Below, one piece after another: positions 25,243-34,151 of a DNA stretch of 64,000 nt. The first letter of the stretch is position 1. The number at the start of each line of letters is the position of its first letter. The translations under genes and the position numbers were made by a program. The notes beneath the pieces are model-generated. The model ran no database searches. It was not told the DNA's origin and worked only from the letters and a program-made list of their open reading frames with translations. The stretch spans positions 493,013 to 557,012 of the forward strand of contig BPHZ01000002.1 of NCBI GenBank assembly GCA_026003835.1, written 5' to 3'. This DNA is from Herpetosiphonaceae bacterium (GTDB lineage: Bacteria; Chloroflexota; Chloroflexia; Chloroflexales; Herpetosiphonaceae).

Positions 25243-26364
25243 TCAGCTATTAACCTCGGCAAAGACGCCGCGTAGCGAGGCGCGCTCCAGGATATCCGGC
25301 AGCGGCTGCTCGTGCTCATCGGGCCAGCGGACCAGACGAATCTCACCTTCGGCAAGCTCCAGCCCGGTTATATCTCCATCGAGGAAGCTACAACAGCCAG
25401 TATTGAAGTAGCAGGGCTTCTCGAACGCGATCATGCCCTCGACACTCGGCTTCTGCTGCTCCTGGGTGCGAACCCACTCAAGCCTGGCGTTAAGCTCGCT
25501 CACCCGCCGCAGTAACTGTAGATCATTCGGCTGTGCAGCAAGCTGAGATTCTAGCTCATCAAGCTGCTCCATAACCCGCACCGCGTGGGGTTTTGAGCGA
25601 AAGACAGGGCGATGAGTATGACCTGCGATCAGAATCAGCCCGGGCTGCCGGAGCGCCCATGAGTATAGGGCGACATTGTGCTTCTCGCGTAGGACCCAAT
25701 CTTTAGCAGGTGTATTAAGCGATACACCTGTAAGGCGCTGGAAGGGGCGCCAGATATAGCGCACCACCAGACGGGAGAATCCGGCCCAGCGATCGCTAGT
25801 GCTCGTGCCCTGGTGCCCATGAACCAGGAGGATGCTGCCAAGCTCCTGCCCATCGTCGCAAACCTTCAGCCGCACGCCCTCATGTACCTGGAGATCCGGT
25901 GGCCCAAAAATTGGCCCTAAATACTCTTTTACAAGGTCCGGATAGGCCCAGGCGTCATCATGATTGCCCCAGATACGGATATAGCGATGTTCCTTGTGAA
26001 AGCGTGCCTCAAGCTGGAGCGAGTGATCGTAGGATTGCAGCACGGGCGCAGGCCGCTCCTCCCACAATTCTTCGGCATCACCGAGGATGACAAGCGTATA
26101 GCCCATGCGAAAGTAATAAGCCATGGCGGCATTATAGGCCCGCTCGCAGCGCCGGAAATCATCGGCGGCGTTTCGGGCCCCTCGATGGTGATCGGAGAGG
26201 ATGACGTAACGTCCGGTGGAGAGATCGAGGGTTCGGGCGCCAGCAGCGGGCTCAGCCTGAGCGATGCGCTTCAGCGCCTCATCCAAAGCGTTGCACACCT
26301 GCTCATGATATGCAGTGTCTTGGACGACCTCTTTGAGCTTGAATCCCTGCTGTTTGGATGGCAT
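25243..26364 (-). CDS. Calcineurin-like metallophosphoesterase
   Basis: 373 residues from ATG 26364 with GAAGGGG upstream. Metallophosphoesterase motifs occur in order: LSDHHRG (in place of DxH), LGDAEELWEE (GD), WGNHDD (GNHD), LVHGHQG and AGHTHRP (GHxH). These form the di-metal active site. The spacing resembles the UDP-2,3-diacylglucosamine hydrolase-like / cytoplasmic phosphoesterase branch. A charged helical insert (QLDELESQLAAQPNDLQLLR) lies between the last motif and the C-terminus. No signal peptide is seen. Substrate unknown. It stands alone, with 360 bp of non-coding sequence upstream. Confidence 0.85.
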   Translation of the reverse strand: MPSKQQGFKLKEVVQDTAYHEQVCNALDEALKRIAQAEPAAGARTLDLSTGRYVILSDHHRGARNAADDFRRCERAYNAAMAYYFRMGYTLVILGDAEELWEERPAPVLQSYDHSLQLEARFHKEHRYIRIWGNHDDAWAYPDLVKEYLGPIFGPPDLQVHEGVRLKVCDDGQELGSILLVHGHQGTSTSDRWAGFSRLVVRYIWRPFQRLTGVSLNTPAKDWVLREKHNVALYSWALRQPGLILIAGHTHRPVFRSKPHAVRVMEQLDELESQLAAQPNDLQLLRRVSELNARLEWVRTQEQQKPSVEGMIAFEKPCYFNTGCCSFLDGDITGLELAEGEIRLVRWPDEHEQPLPDILERASLRGVFAEVNS

Positions 26365-26379
26365 AGGCACCCCTTCCAA

Positions 26380-26747
26380 TGCATAAGAACAATGATACTG
26401 CGCTTTTCTGTGGATTGAGCGAGCCTATGTACTGGTTTAACGTAGGTGCGGGTGCCCTGTTTATAACACATTTGATGGGGATCTGTCGATAGTTAAGGAG
26501 GGCTGATTCAGGGCTCATGCAACGTCCGGTCAGGAGCAGCAACGGGCGAGCATCCGATCAACGTGATACGTAAAGCTGCGCTGCGCCGCCGCCACATTTC
26601 GCACGCCGTGCCGTCGGGTTATCTCAATCACCGCGTTATTCAGCGGGGCCAACCCCTGGGGCGCGCGCCCCAGGGGTTGGCTCGCATCCTCCTGCAATGT
26701 TACACTCCAGGCCGCTCCGTGCCGCTCTTCCGCGCTCACGCGAATAG
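26380..26747. other. Intergenic with a perfect 34-bp palindrome
   Basis: No gene is supported between the phosphoesterase start and the cupredoxin stop. A perfect 34-bp palindrome covers 26648-26681; its half-site is GCCAACCCCTGGGGCGC. It has no T-run on either side, so it is not a canonical terminator, although it would fold very stably downstream of the cupredoxin gene. The region next to the phosphoesterase start is comparatively AT-rich and presumably contains its promoter. Confidence 0.55.
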
Positions 26748-27179
26748 TTACTGCTGCTCGACAACCACCACGCCGTCCATTCCTTCATGAATCGAGCAGA
26801 AGTAATCGTACGTCCCAGGCTCTTCAAATGTAAACTGGAATGTGCCATCTGGAGGGATATTCCCCGAGTCGAACATGCCGGTAGGATTCTCGCGTGTGCC
26901 GGCTGTTACTGTGTGGGGAACGCTATCCTGATTGACCCAGGTAACGGTCATGCCGGGTTGAACGGTGATCTCCTGTGGTTGGAAGGCAATGTTCTGCATG
27001 ATGACTTCCGCCTCACCGCCTGCCGGCATTTCAACCCCTGGCTCTACCGTCGGTTCAGCTTCCCCACCAGGGATCGCTCCTCCACCTGGTTCTGCCGGCT
27101 GCTCACCGCATGCGACCAGGAGTAGCAGAAGCGCGATAATGAGCAATCAGCCCCCATGAGCGAATACCCTTCGCTGCAT
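26748..27179 (-). pseudogene. Plastocyanin-like cupredoxin lipoprotein with in-frame TGA in the signal peptide
   Basis: The cupredoxin domain is complete: IAFQPQEITVQPGMTVTWVN, QDSVPHTVTAG (Cu His) and YDYFCSIHEGMDG (Cu Cys, His and Met). A lipoprotein h-region LLIIALLLLLVAC precedes it, with the lipobox Cys. ATG 27179 has a good AAGGAG site and gives MQRRVFAHGG, a typical basic n-region, but then an in-frame TGA separates it from LLIIA. Translation could restart at TTG 27146, which would leave no positive n-region. So either a nonsense change or a sequence error is present. The protein would be a surface type-1 copper electron carrier. Confidence 0.7.
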
Positions 27180-27396
27180 ATCCTGCTCCTTTCAAATGAT
27201 TCAAGAGACCTGTGCTACGTCGAACCGGCTATGATGCTCGTTTGTCTTGGGCCGTGGCGCTGCAAATGTCGTTCCATGCACGGCTTTGTGATCTTGTAAA
27301 GCTGTGCTACCATAGGTAGTAGAACCTGGTATGCGCCATGTTCCTTATCGTAGCAGCCTGGTGTATGAGGCACAGGGATAGAACGAGAGTAACGCT

Positions 27397-29304
27397 ATGC
27401 AGAACATCGCTCCCCCCCAGTGACTTCCTGACGCCACCATCCCCACTTGCTGTGCTTGATGGTTTGCCCACCGGACTGGCGATCCTGGATAACCACGGGC
27501 GGATATGGTATATGAATGATGCCTGCCGCCAGCTCCTTGGCGTATTCAGCAGCAACCCTGCCGATATCGCGGGCTCGGACTCCTACGTGGCTCTGCTGTC
27601 TATCTGCAACGCTGAGCGTGACACGATCGTTGAGGCGTTGAACAGTGTCGCAGCCGGCGAGCGTACACGGGTCGATCTCGAACAGTCTATCGTTGTCGAT
27701 GGACAGCGGCGCTGGATCGAGCTCACCATTGCGGCTTATGCGTTTGATAATGCAATGGGGATTATCGTCGAGCATCGCGATATCAGTGCACGTAAGCAGG
27801 CGGAGGCGCTGCGCATGGCTCTCTATCGCATTGCCGACCTGACAAGCTCTGCGGAGGATATGACCTCCTTCTATGCAGCGATTCCACCAGGTGGTGGCAG
27901 AACTGATGTACGCCAGGAATTTCTATATCGTGCTGCTCGATCGCGAGTCTGGAATGCTCCACTTCCCCTATCATGTCGATGAGTTCGACCCGCCTCCCGC
28001 CTCGCGCCCGCCGAAACGAGGGCTTACAGAGTATGTGCTGCGCACCGGGCAGCCCTTGCTGGCTCCTGCTGAAACCTTTTTTTGAATTGGCGGAGCAGGG
28101 GGAGGTTGAGGTCGTAGGGGAACCATGTGTAGACTGGCTGGGCGTGCCGCTCAAGCAGGGTGAAGCGACCTTTGGCGTAGTTGCCGTCCAGAGCTACACG
28201 CCGAGCGTTCGTTTCAGCGAGCGGGAGAAAGAGCTGCTTACCTTTGTAGGGCAGCAGCTCGCTGTAGCGCTGGAGCGCAAGCAGGCAGCCGAGACGGTGC
28301 GCCTGAGCAAGGCCCAGGCTGCCGAGGCGGCAGCGCATGCGGAGGCGGCGGAGCGCCATGCGCACACCATGGAGATGGTCCACCGGCTTTCGCAGGCTTT
28401 AAGCAGCAGGCACGACGAGCAGGAGATCCTCGATCTCGCGGCTCGTGAGCTGGTCGGCATGTTTTGGGCCGACCACACGAGTATCGTGTTGTTCGACGAC
28501 GACGGTAGATGGGGCATCGTTGTGGCGGAAGCGCCAGTCAATGAGGCCGTTGGGTTGCGCTTTGCCGCCGGTGAAGATGCGCTCCTGGTCGAGCTTCAGG
28601 AGTCCCGCAGGCCTGTCTACGTCGAGTCGATCGCCAGCGATCCGCGTCCCCTGCGATCCCGCGACCAGCTCCTTCACCTTGGCTACGTCTCGTTGATGCT
28701 GGTGCCGTTGATCGTCCGCGATCGGATTATCGGCGCGATCCAGCTGGACAGCGCCGGCAAAGCGCGCCACTTCACGCAAGCGGAGCAGGACCTCTTTTTG
28801 ACGCTGGCAAACGCGATTGCCGCCGCGATCGAGAATGCCCGGCTGTATGCCTCTGTGCAACAGGAGCTGGCTGAACGTGTGCGGGCAGAACAAGAGCGGA
28901 GCCAGCTCCAGGAAGAGATCATTCGGATGCAGCAGTCGCTGCTGGCAGAGCTTTCGACCCCGCTCTTTCCGATCAGTGATTACGTTGTCGTGATGCCACT
29001 CGTCGGCGCGATCGACTCGAATCGGGCGCGCGGCATTATTGAGGCTCTGCTCCACGGTGTTCAGGAGCACCGCGCCCGCGTGGCGATACTCGATATTACC
29101 GGTGTTCCGGTTGTTGATACCCAGGTAGCAAACGCATTGATGCATGCAGCGCAGTCTGTGCGTCTGCTTGGCGCGCAGGTGATTCTAACCGGCATCAGGC
29201 CGGAGGTTGCCCAGACCATGGTGGGGTTGGGCGTCGAGCTAGGCAGCATCATCACGCGCGGCACCTTGCAGGATGCGATCAAGTTTGTGCTTTCAGGACG
29301 TTGA
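27397..29304 (+). pseudogene. PAS-GAF-GAF-STAS sensor (RsbR/RsbT-like), three frame breaks
   Basis: Reading through three 1-base insertions gives one protein of ~630 residues. ATG 27397 starts MQNIAPPSDFL if a seven-C run (27412-27418) is read as six. A PAS domain follows (GLAILDNHGRIWYMNDACRQ). A second break near 27881 is restored by removing one C (giving AAIHQVVAELMYARNFYIVL), and a third in a seven-T run at 28077-28083 restores AETFFELAEQG. Then come two GAF domains, a coiled linker (AEAAAHAEAAERHAHTMEM) and a C-terminal STAS domain (RARVAILDITGVPVVDTQVA). RsbR-like proteins feed sigma-B type or c-di-GMP switches. Its partner is not nearby. Confidence 0.75.
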
Positions 29305-29399
29305 TCTCCCAGTTGGTTGCCGCAGGAGCTCGTGCCCCAGGAGCAGCGCTTACGACAAGCACCTCAGCCAGGATAGACAACACAGTTTTTGTACCAGAT

Positions 29400-29433
29400 T
29401 GCCTCATGCGCCCACGCATGAGGCAGATTTTTT
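29400..29433 (+). terminator. Rho-independent terminator after the STAS sensor
   Basis: A perfect 11-bp stem TGCCTCATGCG (29400-29410) / 29415-29425 with a CCCA loop, followed by GA and six T. Confidence 0.9.
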
Positions 29434-29858
29434 CCCGGCGCCAGAAGCACCAGCGCCTCCAGCCAGGCCGCCGGCGAGGAGGCGAGCGAGGCGCGATCCC
29501 GGCTGATCCCCATGACGAGTACCGCCAGACTGCTCACACATGTCCAGCGAGGAGGGCCGATATGGGACTCCTCGCGACAACCTCGATCTCTCCAGTGCCA
29601 CAGATGGCAAAACCGCCTGACAGGTTGGTAATCATTACCACTATTTCAGCGAATAAGTAACAATCATATTGACAATCGTTGTTTATTTGCGATAAAGTAT
29701 CAATGATATTGCGGGTAAATAACTGGTTGACTGATAGTTTCTGTTACTAATATCTCACTTTATTGATGGTCGGGACAGGAGTTCAGGCCGGGCCAGGCCT
29801 TGCGGTGTTACAGGAGAACAGCGCATGGTTCGCCCTGCCTGGTAGTAGAGGACGAGCC
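29434..29858 (+). promoter_or_regulatory. Non-coding interval with promoter/operator for the MFS gene
   Basis: The first 220 bp hold nothing I can support. TTGACA (29669-29674), a 17-bp spacer and ATAAAG (29692-29697) form a promoter, with GATAAAGTATCAAT (29691-29704) over the -10. The layout copies the promoter at 4860. The arms CAATCATATTGACA and TATCAATGATATTG form an imperfect inverted repeat around it. Downstream, ATG 29825 with an AGGAG site opens a 6-codon frame MVRPAW that stops 14 bp before the MFS start. It may be a leader peptide or the relic of the original start. Confidence 0.55.
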
Positions 29859-30503
29859 ATGATGAGCAATGAGCAATCCGACAAGGCCTCCCAAGGAGGC
29901 TACACCGCGCCTCCACCTGGCAGGCTCCCTTTTATGGCCGTGCTGACTGGTGGTATCAACTGTATCAACGCGGCCTCTCCCCTGCTCCTGATTGTGCTTG
30001 CCAGGAACATGGGCGCCGGCGAGGCGGCGATCGGTACCATCTTTAGTATTGGGGCGCTCGGCGGTATTCTGGGCTCGCTGGTGGGCGGCAGGGTTCAGAA
30101 GCGCTTCCGCTTTGGCCAGGTGATCACTGGGGTACTGTGGACGCTGGCGCTGCTGTTCCCTCTCTACCGGGTGGCGCCGAACATTATCGTCCTGGGCGCC
30201 ATCGCGGCCTGTATGTGGATGATGGCCCCGATCTACAACGTTGTCCAGTTTAGCTACCGCCTGGCGCTGATCCCCGATGCGCTGCAGGGCCGGGTCAATA
30301 GTACCTTCCGCCTGCTGGCCTTCGGCTTCCAGCCGCTAGGCGCGGCGCTCTCCGGGGTGCTGCTCGAATATGTCGGCACCACAGGCGCTATCGCCTGCTT
30401 TGGGGGCTGGCCGCTTGGCCTGGCTATCCTGACCACGCTCAACGGGCATGTACGCAATGCCCGTCCGATCGAGGAGATGGAAGCTGTGCCAACAGTTCAC
30501 TAA
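29859..30503 (+). CDS. Half-size MFS transporter (C-terminal six helices)
   Basis: 214 residues from ATG 29859 (or 29862). After a hydrophilic 30-residue lead come about six hydrophobic helices, with MFS hallmarks GAGEAAIGTIFSIGALGGIL, RVQKRFRFGQVITG (the inter-helix basic loop) and IPDALQGRVNSTFRLLAFGF near the end, as in EntS/TetA-type exporters. A complete MFS protein has twelve helices and about 400 residues, so the N-terminal half is missing. It could be a truncated non-functional gene or a half-transporter that dimerises. Truncation is more likely. Confidence 0.7.
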   Translation: MMSNEQSDKASQGGYTAPPPGRLPFMAVLTGGINCINAASPLLLIVLARNMGAGEAAIGTIFSIGALGGILGSLVGGRVQKRFRFGQVITGVLWTLALLFPLYRVAPNIIVLGAIAACMWMMAPIYNVVQFSYRLALIPDALQGRVNSTFRLLAFGFQPLGAALSGVLLEYVGTTGAIACFGGWPLGLAILTTLNGHVRNARPIEEMEAVPTVH

Positions 30504-30532
30504 TAGCTCGATATCTGCTGCTCACAGCAAGC

Positions 30533-30575
30533 GCCGGCAGATCGAGACTCTGTAGATGAGCCTCGACCTGCCGGC
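30533..30575. terminator. Probable bidirectional terminator between MFS and Tad locus
   Basis: GCCGGCAG (30533-30540) and TCGAG pair with CTCGA and CTGCCGGC (30568-30575) across one mismatch. It lies between convergent genes. No clear T-run follows on either side, so efficiency is uncertain. Confidence 0.5.
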
Positions 30576-30631
30576 TGCCCCGATCTTCGGCGGTGGCCTT
30601 TTGGCCTGCAAGATGTACCTGTACCGGTTTC

Positions 30632-30865
30632 TTAGACTTCCTGTCTAACCTGCTCTACCCATTCGGCGCGGCTTGGCTCCCCGGGCCGTCGCCGAAGCGC
30701 CGCCTCGACATCTGAGCGCAGCACGCGAACCCGGAGACGGGGTGTATATGAGCGCTTCACGGTCAGCACGCCGCGTTTGATATAGCTGCGCACGGTATCA
30801 TCATTGGCGCAGAGGAGCGCCGCCGCCTCGCGTATCGAGATCCACTCAGCGGGTCCATGACTCAT
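30632..30865 (-). CDS. Small helix-turn-helix (excisionase/MerR-like) protein
   Basis: 77 residues from ATG 30865 with CAGGAGGAT. The sequence EWISIREAAALLCANDDTVR and SYIKRGVLTVKRSYTPRLRV has the winged helix-turn-helix pattern of excisionase/MerR-like DNA-binding proteins. The start overlaps the previous gene by 20 bp, so it is the last member of the Tad operon. It may regulate the locus. No partner or ligand domain is present. Confidence 0.75.
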   Translation of the reverse strand: MSHGPAEWISIREAAALLCANDDTVRSYIKRGVLTVKRSYTPRLRVRVLRSDVEAALRRRPGEPSRAEWVEQVRQEV

Positions 30866-31166
30866 CGCTATCCTCCTGGTACAGCATTTGGGATGTGCTA
30901 CCCTCCTGCTGCTCTCGGGACAGGTAACACCTGAGCCACTCGACAAACGTCTCCCGCTCCACACGCCAGACCCCGCCGGGAACGAGCTGATCGCCGGGGA
31001 CAATACCGGCACGCCGCGCTAGATCAAAGCGGTGCATCTTGGGAAAAAGCGCGGCAAGATCGCGGCGCCGCACAACCGGGGGCAGGCTCTCCGGTCCACC
31101 CTGCCTTTGTAAAGCGTCCCAGGCGGCCAGAACATCCTCAATAAAAGGGATTGGATGGCGACCCAT
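30846..31166 (-). CDS. Small DNA-binding-like protein of the Tad operon
   Basis: 106 residues from ATG 31166 with GGGAGGG. The central part (VVRRRDLAALFPKMHRFDLA, RRAGIVPGDQLVPGGVWRVE) resembles a short helix-turn-helix followed by a wing and ends with a Glu/Ser-rich tail (CYLSREQQEGSTSQMLYQED). No named family was recognised. It begins 3 bp after tadC and overlaps the next gene, so it is translationally coupled to the secretion genes. The role is unknown. Together with the following HTH protein it could form a regulatory pair. Confidence 0.6.
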   Translation of the reverse strand: MGRHPIPFIEDVLAAWDALQRQGGPESLPPVVRRRDLAALFPKMHRFDLARRAGIVPGDQLVPGGVWRVERETFVEWLRCYLSREQQEGSTSQMLYQEDSDESWTR

Positions 31167-31169
31167 ATG

Positions 31170-31970
31170 CTAGAACCCTCCCTGGCCCATGAGCACTGGT
31201 CCGGCCATAACCCAGAGCAGATTGCCCAGGATACCGACGACCAGCGACATGGCAATAAAGAGCAGGAGGATCATGCTCCGCTTTTTGAGCGTGCGTTTGA
31301 ACTCATCCTCAAGGATGATGGAGAGCGTGCGCTCGTGAGCGGCTAGAGCCTGATCGTACCCTGTTCCACCGGCCTGCTCGCCTTGCGCCAGCGCTTCCGC
31401 CACATCAGTCAGCTCCTGGGCGCCTCGCGCTCGCGCCACAACGCGCAGCGCCTCAAACGGACGCAGACGCTGGTCGTGCACCAGACTCAGCGCCTCGCGC
31501 ACAACCGCCTGCATCGCCGCACGTTTGGTTTCCGGCCGGCGGATGTATCGCTCCAGAACGCGAGCAGGGGAGTCGCCGCCACTGAGGGCGACGCGCACGT
31601 AGGAGACAAAGCCGGGCGTCAATTTGCGCAGAATGTGCCGTTCACGTTGGGCGGCGACGACCGGCCTGCGCGGGATGATCCAGGCCACAGCGAGGTAGAT
31701 CGCCAGCGCGGTGGTCAGCAGCACCAGCCGCAGCATGCCGCTCGCGCCGCCGGCGATCATCGCCAGGAGCACAGCCGCGACCAGGGGCGCGGCCGCGATA
31801 TGGCCGAGGATGAAGCGGCCGCTCATTCCCTTGCGGTCCGGCAGGCTGCGCACGCCAGCCAGTGCCAGCCGGGTTTGTTCCAGTCGCAGCAGCCCTGCGG
31901 CTGCGATCATCGCCCCGGCGACGCTCAGCGCATAGAACGGCGCGCCAGGTGTAAGGAGCATATCGAACAT
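31170..31970 (-). CDS. tadC: TadC-like inner-membrane platform protein
   Basis: 266 residues with a T2SS F domain. Hydrophobic segments lie at about residues 15-30, 55-75, 80-100 and at the C-terminus (MILLLFIAMSLVVGILGNLL, WVMAGPVLM). The cytoplasmic F-domain helices include VREALSLVHDQRLRPFEALR, AQELTDVAEALAQGEQAGG and LEDEFKRTLKKRSM. TadC pairs with TadB to form the membrane platform on which the CpaF ATPase drives assembly. It is 31 bp after tadB on the same strand. Confidence 0.82.
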   Translation of the reverse strand: MFDMLLTPGAPFYALSVAGAMIAAAGLLRLEQTRLALAGVRSLPDRKGMSGRFILGHIAAAPLVAAVLLAMIAGGASGMLRLVLLTTALAIYLAVAWIIPRRPVVAAQRERHILRKLTPGFVSYVRVALSGGDSPARVLERYIRRPETKRAAMQAVVREALSLVHDQRLRPFEALRVVARARGAQELTDVAEALAQGEQAGGTGYDQALAAHERTLSIILEDEFKRTLKKRSMILLLFIAMSLVVGILGNLLWVMAGPVLMGQGGF

Positions 31971-32001
31971 CGTGCATTCCTTTCCTGAAACTGAACTTGT
32001 C

Positions 32002-32946
32002 TCAGTAGTCCAGCTCGTCGGCTCGAGCCAGCACCACGCCGGCGACGATGGGAGCCATCAGGGCAGCAATGACAATCGCCCCAATAGCCAGGCCTGCAGC
32101 ACCTGCATATGCCTGCTCGAAGCGCTCGCGCTGTGTAACAAACAGGTACATCGCCATTGCCAGCCCGGCCAGTCCTACGGCCAGGCCACTGTAGCGCACC
32201 TGCGCAAGCTCGGTTGCCGCAGCGCTGCGGCGCTGCTCGGCGGCGTACAGCGCATTGCCCGCAGCCTGCATGCGTCTGACCAGCACATCCTGGGGCTGGC
32301 TCAGGGCGACCTCCAGATGTGTAAGCAGCCCGCGATGCCGGGCCGATGGCGTCTGCAGCGCCAGCGCCGCAGCGATCTCGGGCGCAGTGGCGCGCGTCCC
32401 ATCCCGAAGCGGGGTGCCAAGTCGCTCGATAAGGAACGCCCACTCGGCTTTAAGTGGCCCGGGAGGAAGATCGTCCATCACCTGTTTCAGCGCAGGCTGT
32501 GGGCCTGTTCCTGCGGCAAGCAGTGCGGCGAGCCTGCTGACAGCGGGCGGTAGGGCTCTATCGAGAGCGTTGATATAGCGCTGCTCAAACGCCCAGAGGA
32601 TGGCCCAGATCAGCAGGGCGGTTGCCGGGCCTGACAGCAGGATCCCTACAAACAGCCCTCCGATCCTGCTGATGAGATAGAGAATGGCGAGGCTGGCGAC
32701 GACACAGACGATCAAAAACTGTGTTGCCGTTATCGTCGCCGGCAGGTAGATCAGGGCGGGGTCAACGTCGCCGAGCCGCGCTCGTGCTGCTCTGCTGATC
32801 AGCAGCCTGCGGGCAGCGGCGAGTAATCTGCCACGCAGCGTCAGGATCAGCACAAGCAGCGTCGCAACCGCCAACATCTGCGGCACGAGCAGCACCCATC
32901 GCGCGGTCTCGGGGTGGGTGAGCGCTGAGGAAAGCGCGGTAATCAT
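32002..32946 (-). CDS. tadB: TadB-like inner-membrane platform protein
   Basis: 314 residues. N-terminal membrane segment LLVPQMLAVATLLVLILTL, two middle segments (FLIVCVVASLAILYLIS; ILLSGPATALLIWAILW), the F domain (LPPAVSRLAALLAAGTGPQP, ALKQVMDDLPPGPLKAEWAF, TAPEIAAALALQTPS) and a C-terminal hairpin (GLAIGAIVIAALMAPIVAGV). This fits TadB/GspF-family platform proteins. The ATG overlaps the stop of the upstream NTPase gene (ATGA), so the two are coupled. Confidence 0.82.
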   Translation of the reverse strand: MITALSSALTHPETARWVLLVPQMLAVATLLVLILTLRGRLLAAARRLLISRAARARLGDVDPALIYLPATITATQFLIVCVVASLAILYLISRIGGLFVGILLSGPATALLIWAILWAFEQRYINALDRALPPAVSRLAALLAAGTGPQPALKQVMDDLPPGPLKAEWAFLIERLGTPLRDGTRATAPEIAAALALQTPSARHRGLLTHLEVALSQPQDVLVRRMQAAGNALYAAEQRRSAAATELAQVRYSGLAVGLAGLAMAMYLFVTQRERFEQAYAGAAGLAIGAIVIAALMAPIVAGVVLARADELDY

Positions 32947-34151
32947 AAGCTATGCATCCTTTCTTCCTGCCATCCTGAGGCCGTGGCGCTACCTATCTCA
33001 AGCGGAGCGATCTGAGCGACGGCGACACGACCGCGCACCGCAATACGCGCCTCGCCTGTCGCCAGGCTCAAGCTGAGGCGGGCGCTTAGCCGCGGCGCCC
33101 GCGTCGTCATCAGCTGAGCGGCCAGCGGCGGGGCAGCCTCGCTCAGCTGCTCCCTTGGAGCGTTCGTGCGGAGAGTCACGGCGACGCGCGGGCGATCGCC
33201 GACAATAAACTCCAGCGCCATCTCCGGCGCATCAGTTGCGTGGATAATCAATGTGGAGTCGGCCTGGACGAAACGATCCAGCAGGGCTGAGCCGATGCTG
33301 GCCGATGAGGGAACTGCGACAATCGCGCTAATCCCACAGTGGGCGGCCAGCTCCGGCAGACGTTGCAGCACCTCGCCAAGCGATCCGCTGCGTGGGCGCT
33401 GTGGAAGCAGGCTTGAAAGATCGTCCTCTGGGCTGGATACAGCCGGTTCGCGGTCGGCGGCGATCAGGGCTGTGAGGTCTAGTCGCTCGAGAATCAGGGT
33501 AGCAGGTGCTCGCCCGCCGCGGGCCAGCAGCCCGCGCAGCAGATGGAGCAGCGCTGCCGATCGAGCGTGTTCGCTGGGCGGGAGCGCCAGGTAGGCTGCC
33601 TCTATCTGGGCAGCCAGAGCCTCGTCCAGCGGTGGTCCAGCCTCACAGGTGCCGTAGGCGGTCTCTCGCACGGTCGCGCCGGATGGAGCGATGCTCCAGG
33701 CCACAGAGCGGCCAAAGGCGTGCATCAGCGCGATAGCTCTACGCTGGGTAGCCGTATCAGCAGCGCCATCGACATAGATCAGGGTGCGGCGCGGGTCCTC
33801 AGCTGCGCGAGCAAGCAAGCGCAGCAGGGTTGTAGTGATGCCGCTGCCGTGGCGTCCAAATACCAGCACCGGGCGGCTGAGGCCCTCATCGGTGAAATAC
33901 AGCAGCGCCGGCGGTTCGGTCCTGCCCAGCTCTGCTGCGCCTGTCTCTGAGGGCGTACACGCCACATCCGCCCGCGCATCGCGCTGCGGCGCGAGCATAA
34001 CAGGGTCCGGATCGTGCTGTGTCCAGAGGCGAGTTCCTAGCAGGTTTTCGCCGCCCAGCCAGACGCCGACCGGCCAGCGGCCGGGATTGGGCTCGTGCTC
34101 GGGCAGCGTAGACCGAGATTTTGGTGCTCTCAACGCTTTAAAGATGCTCAT
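32943..34151 (-). CDS. Tad-locus NTPase-like protein with degenerate P-loop
   Basis: 402 residues. RPVLVFGRHGSGITTTLLRL near residues 94-112 has the position and surroundings of a Walker A motif, but the invariant Lys of GxxxxGK[T/S] is Ile. Later segments such as RTLIYVDGAAD and PATLILERLDLTAL resemble strands of FtsK/TraG-like P-loop domains. No transmembrane helix is seen, so it is probably cytoplasmic and may dock on the platform. It overlaps both neighbours by 4 bp (tadB after it, the second CpaF-like gene before it). I do not know a named family for it. Loss of ATPase activity is inferred from the missing Lys. Confidence 0.65.
   Translation of the reverse strand: MSIFKALRAPKSRSTLPEHEPNPGRWPVGVWLGGENLLGTRLWTQHDPDPVMLAPQRDARADVACTPSETGAAELGRTEPPALLYFTDEGLSRPVLVFGRHGSGITTTLLRLLARAAEDPRRTLIYVDGAADTATQRRAIALMHAFGRSVAWSIAPSGATVRETAYGTCEAGPPLDEALAAQIEAAYLALPPSEHARSAALLHLLRGLLARGGRAPATLILERLDLTALIAADREPAVSSPEDDLSSLLPQRPRSGSLGEVLQRLPELAAHCGISAIVAVPSSASIGSALLDRFVQADSTLIIHATDAPEMALEFIVGDRPRVAVTLRTNAPREQLSEAAPPLAAQLMTTRAPRLSARLSLSLATGEARIAVRGRVAVAQIAPLEIGSATASGWQEERMHSL

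Noticed and set aside
29825..29845. Six-codon frame MVRPAW as a true leader peptide
   Set aside because: It has a good ribosome site but no codon bias or attenuator structure. It may be the relic of the original start, so it is only mentioned.
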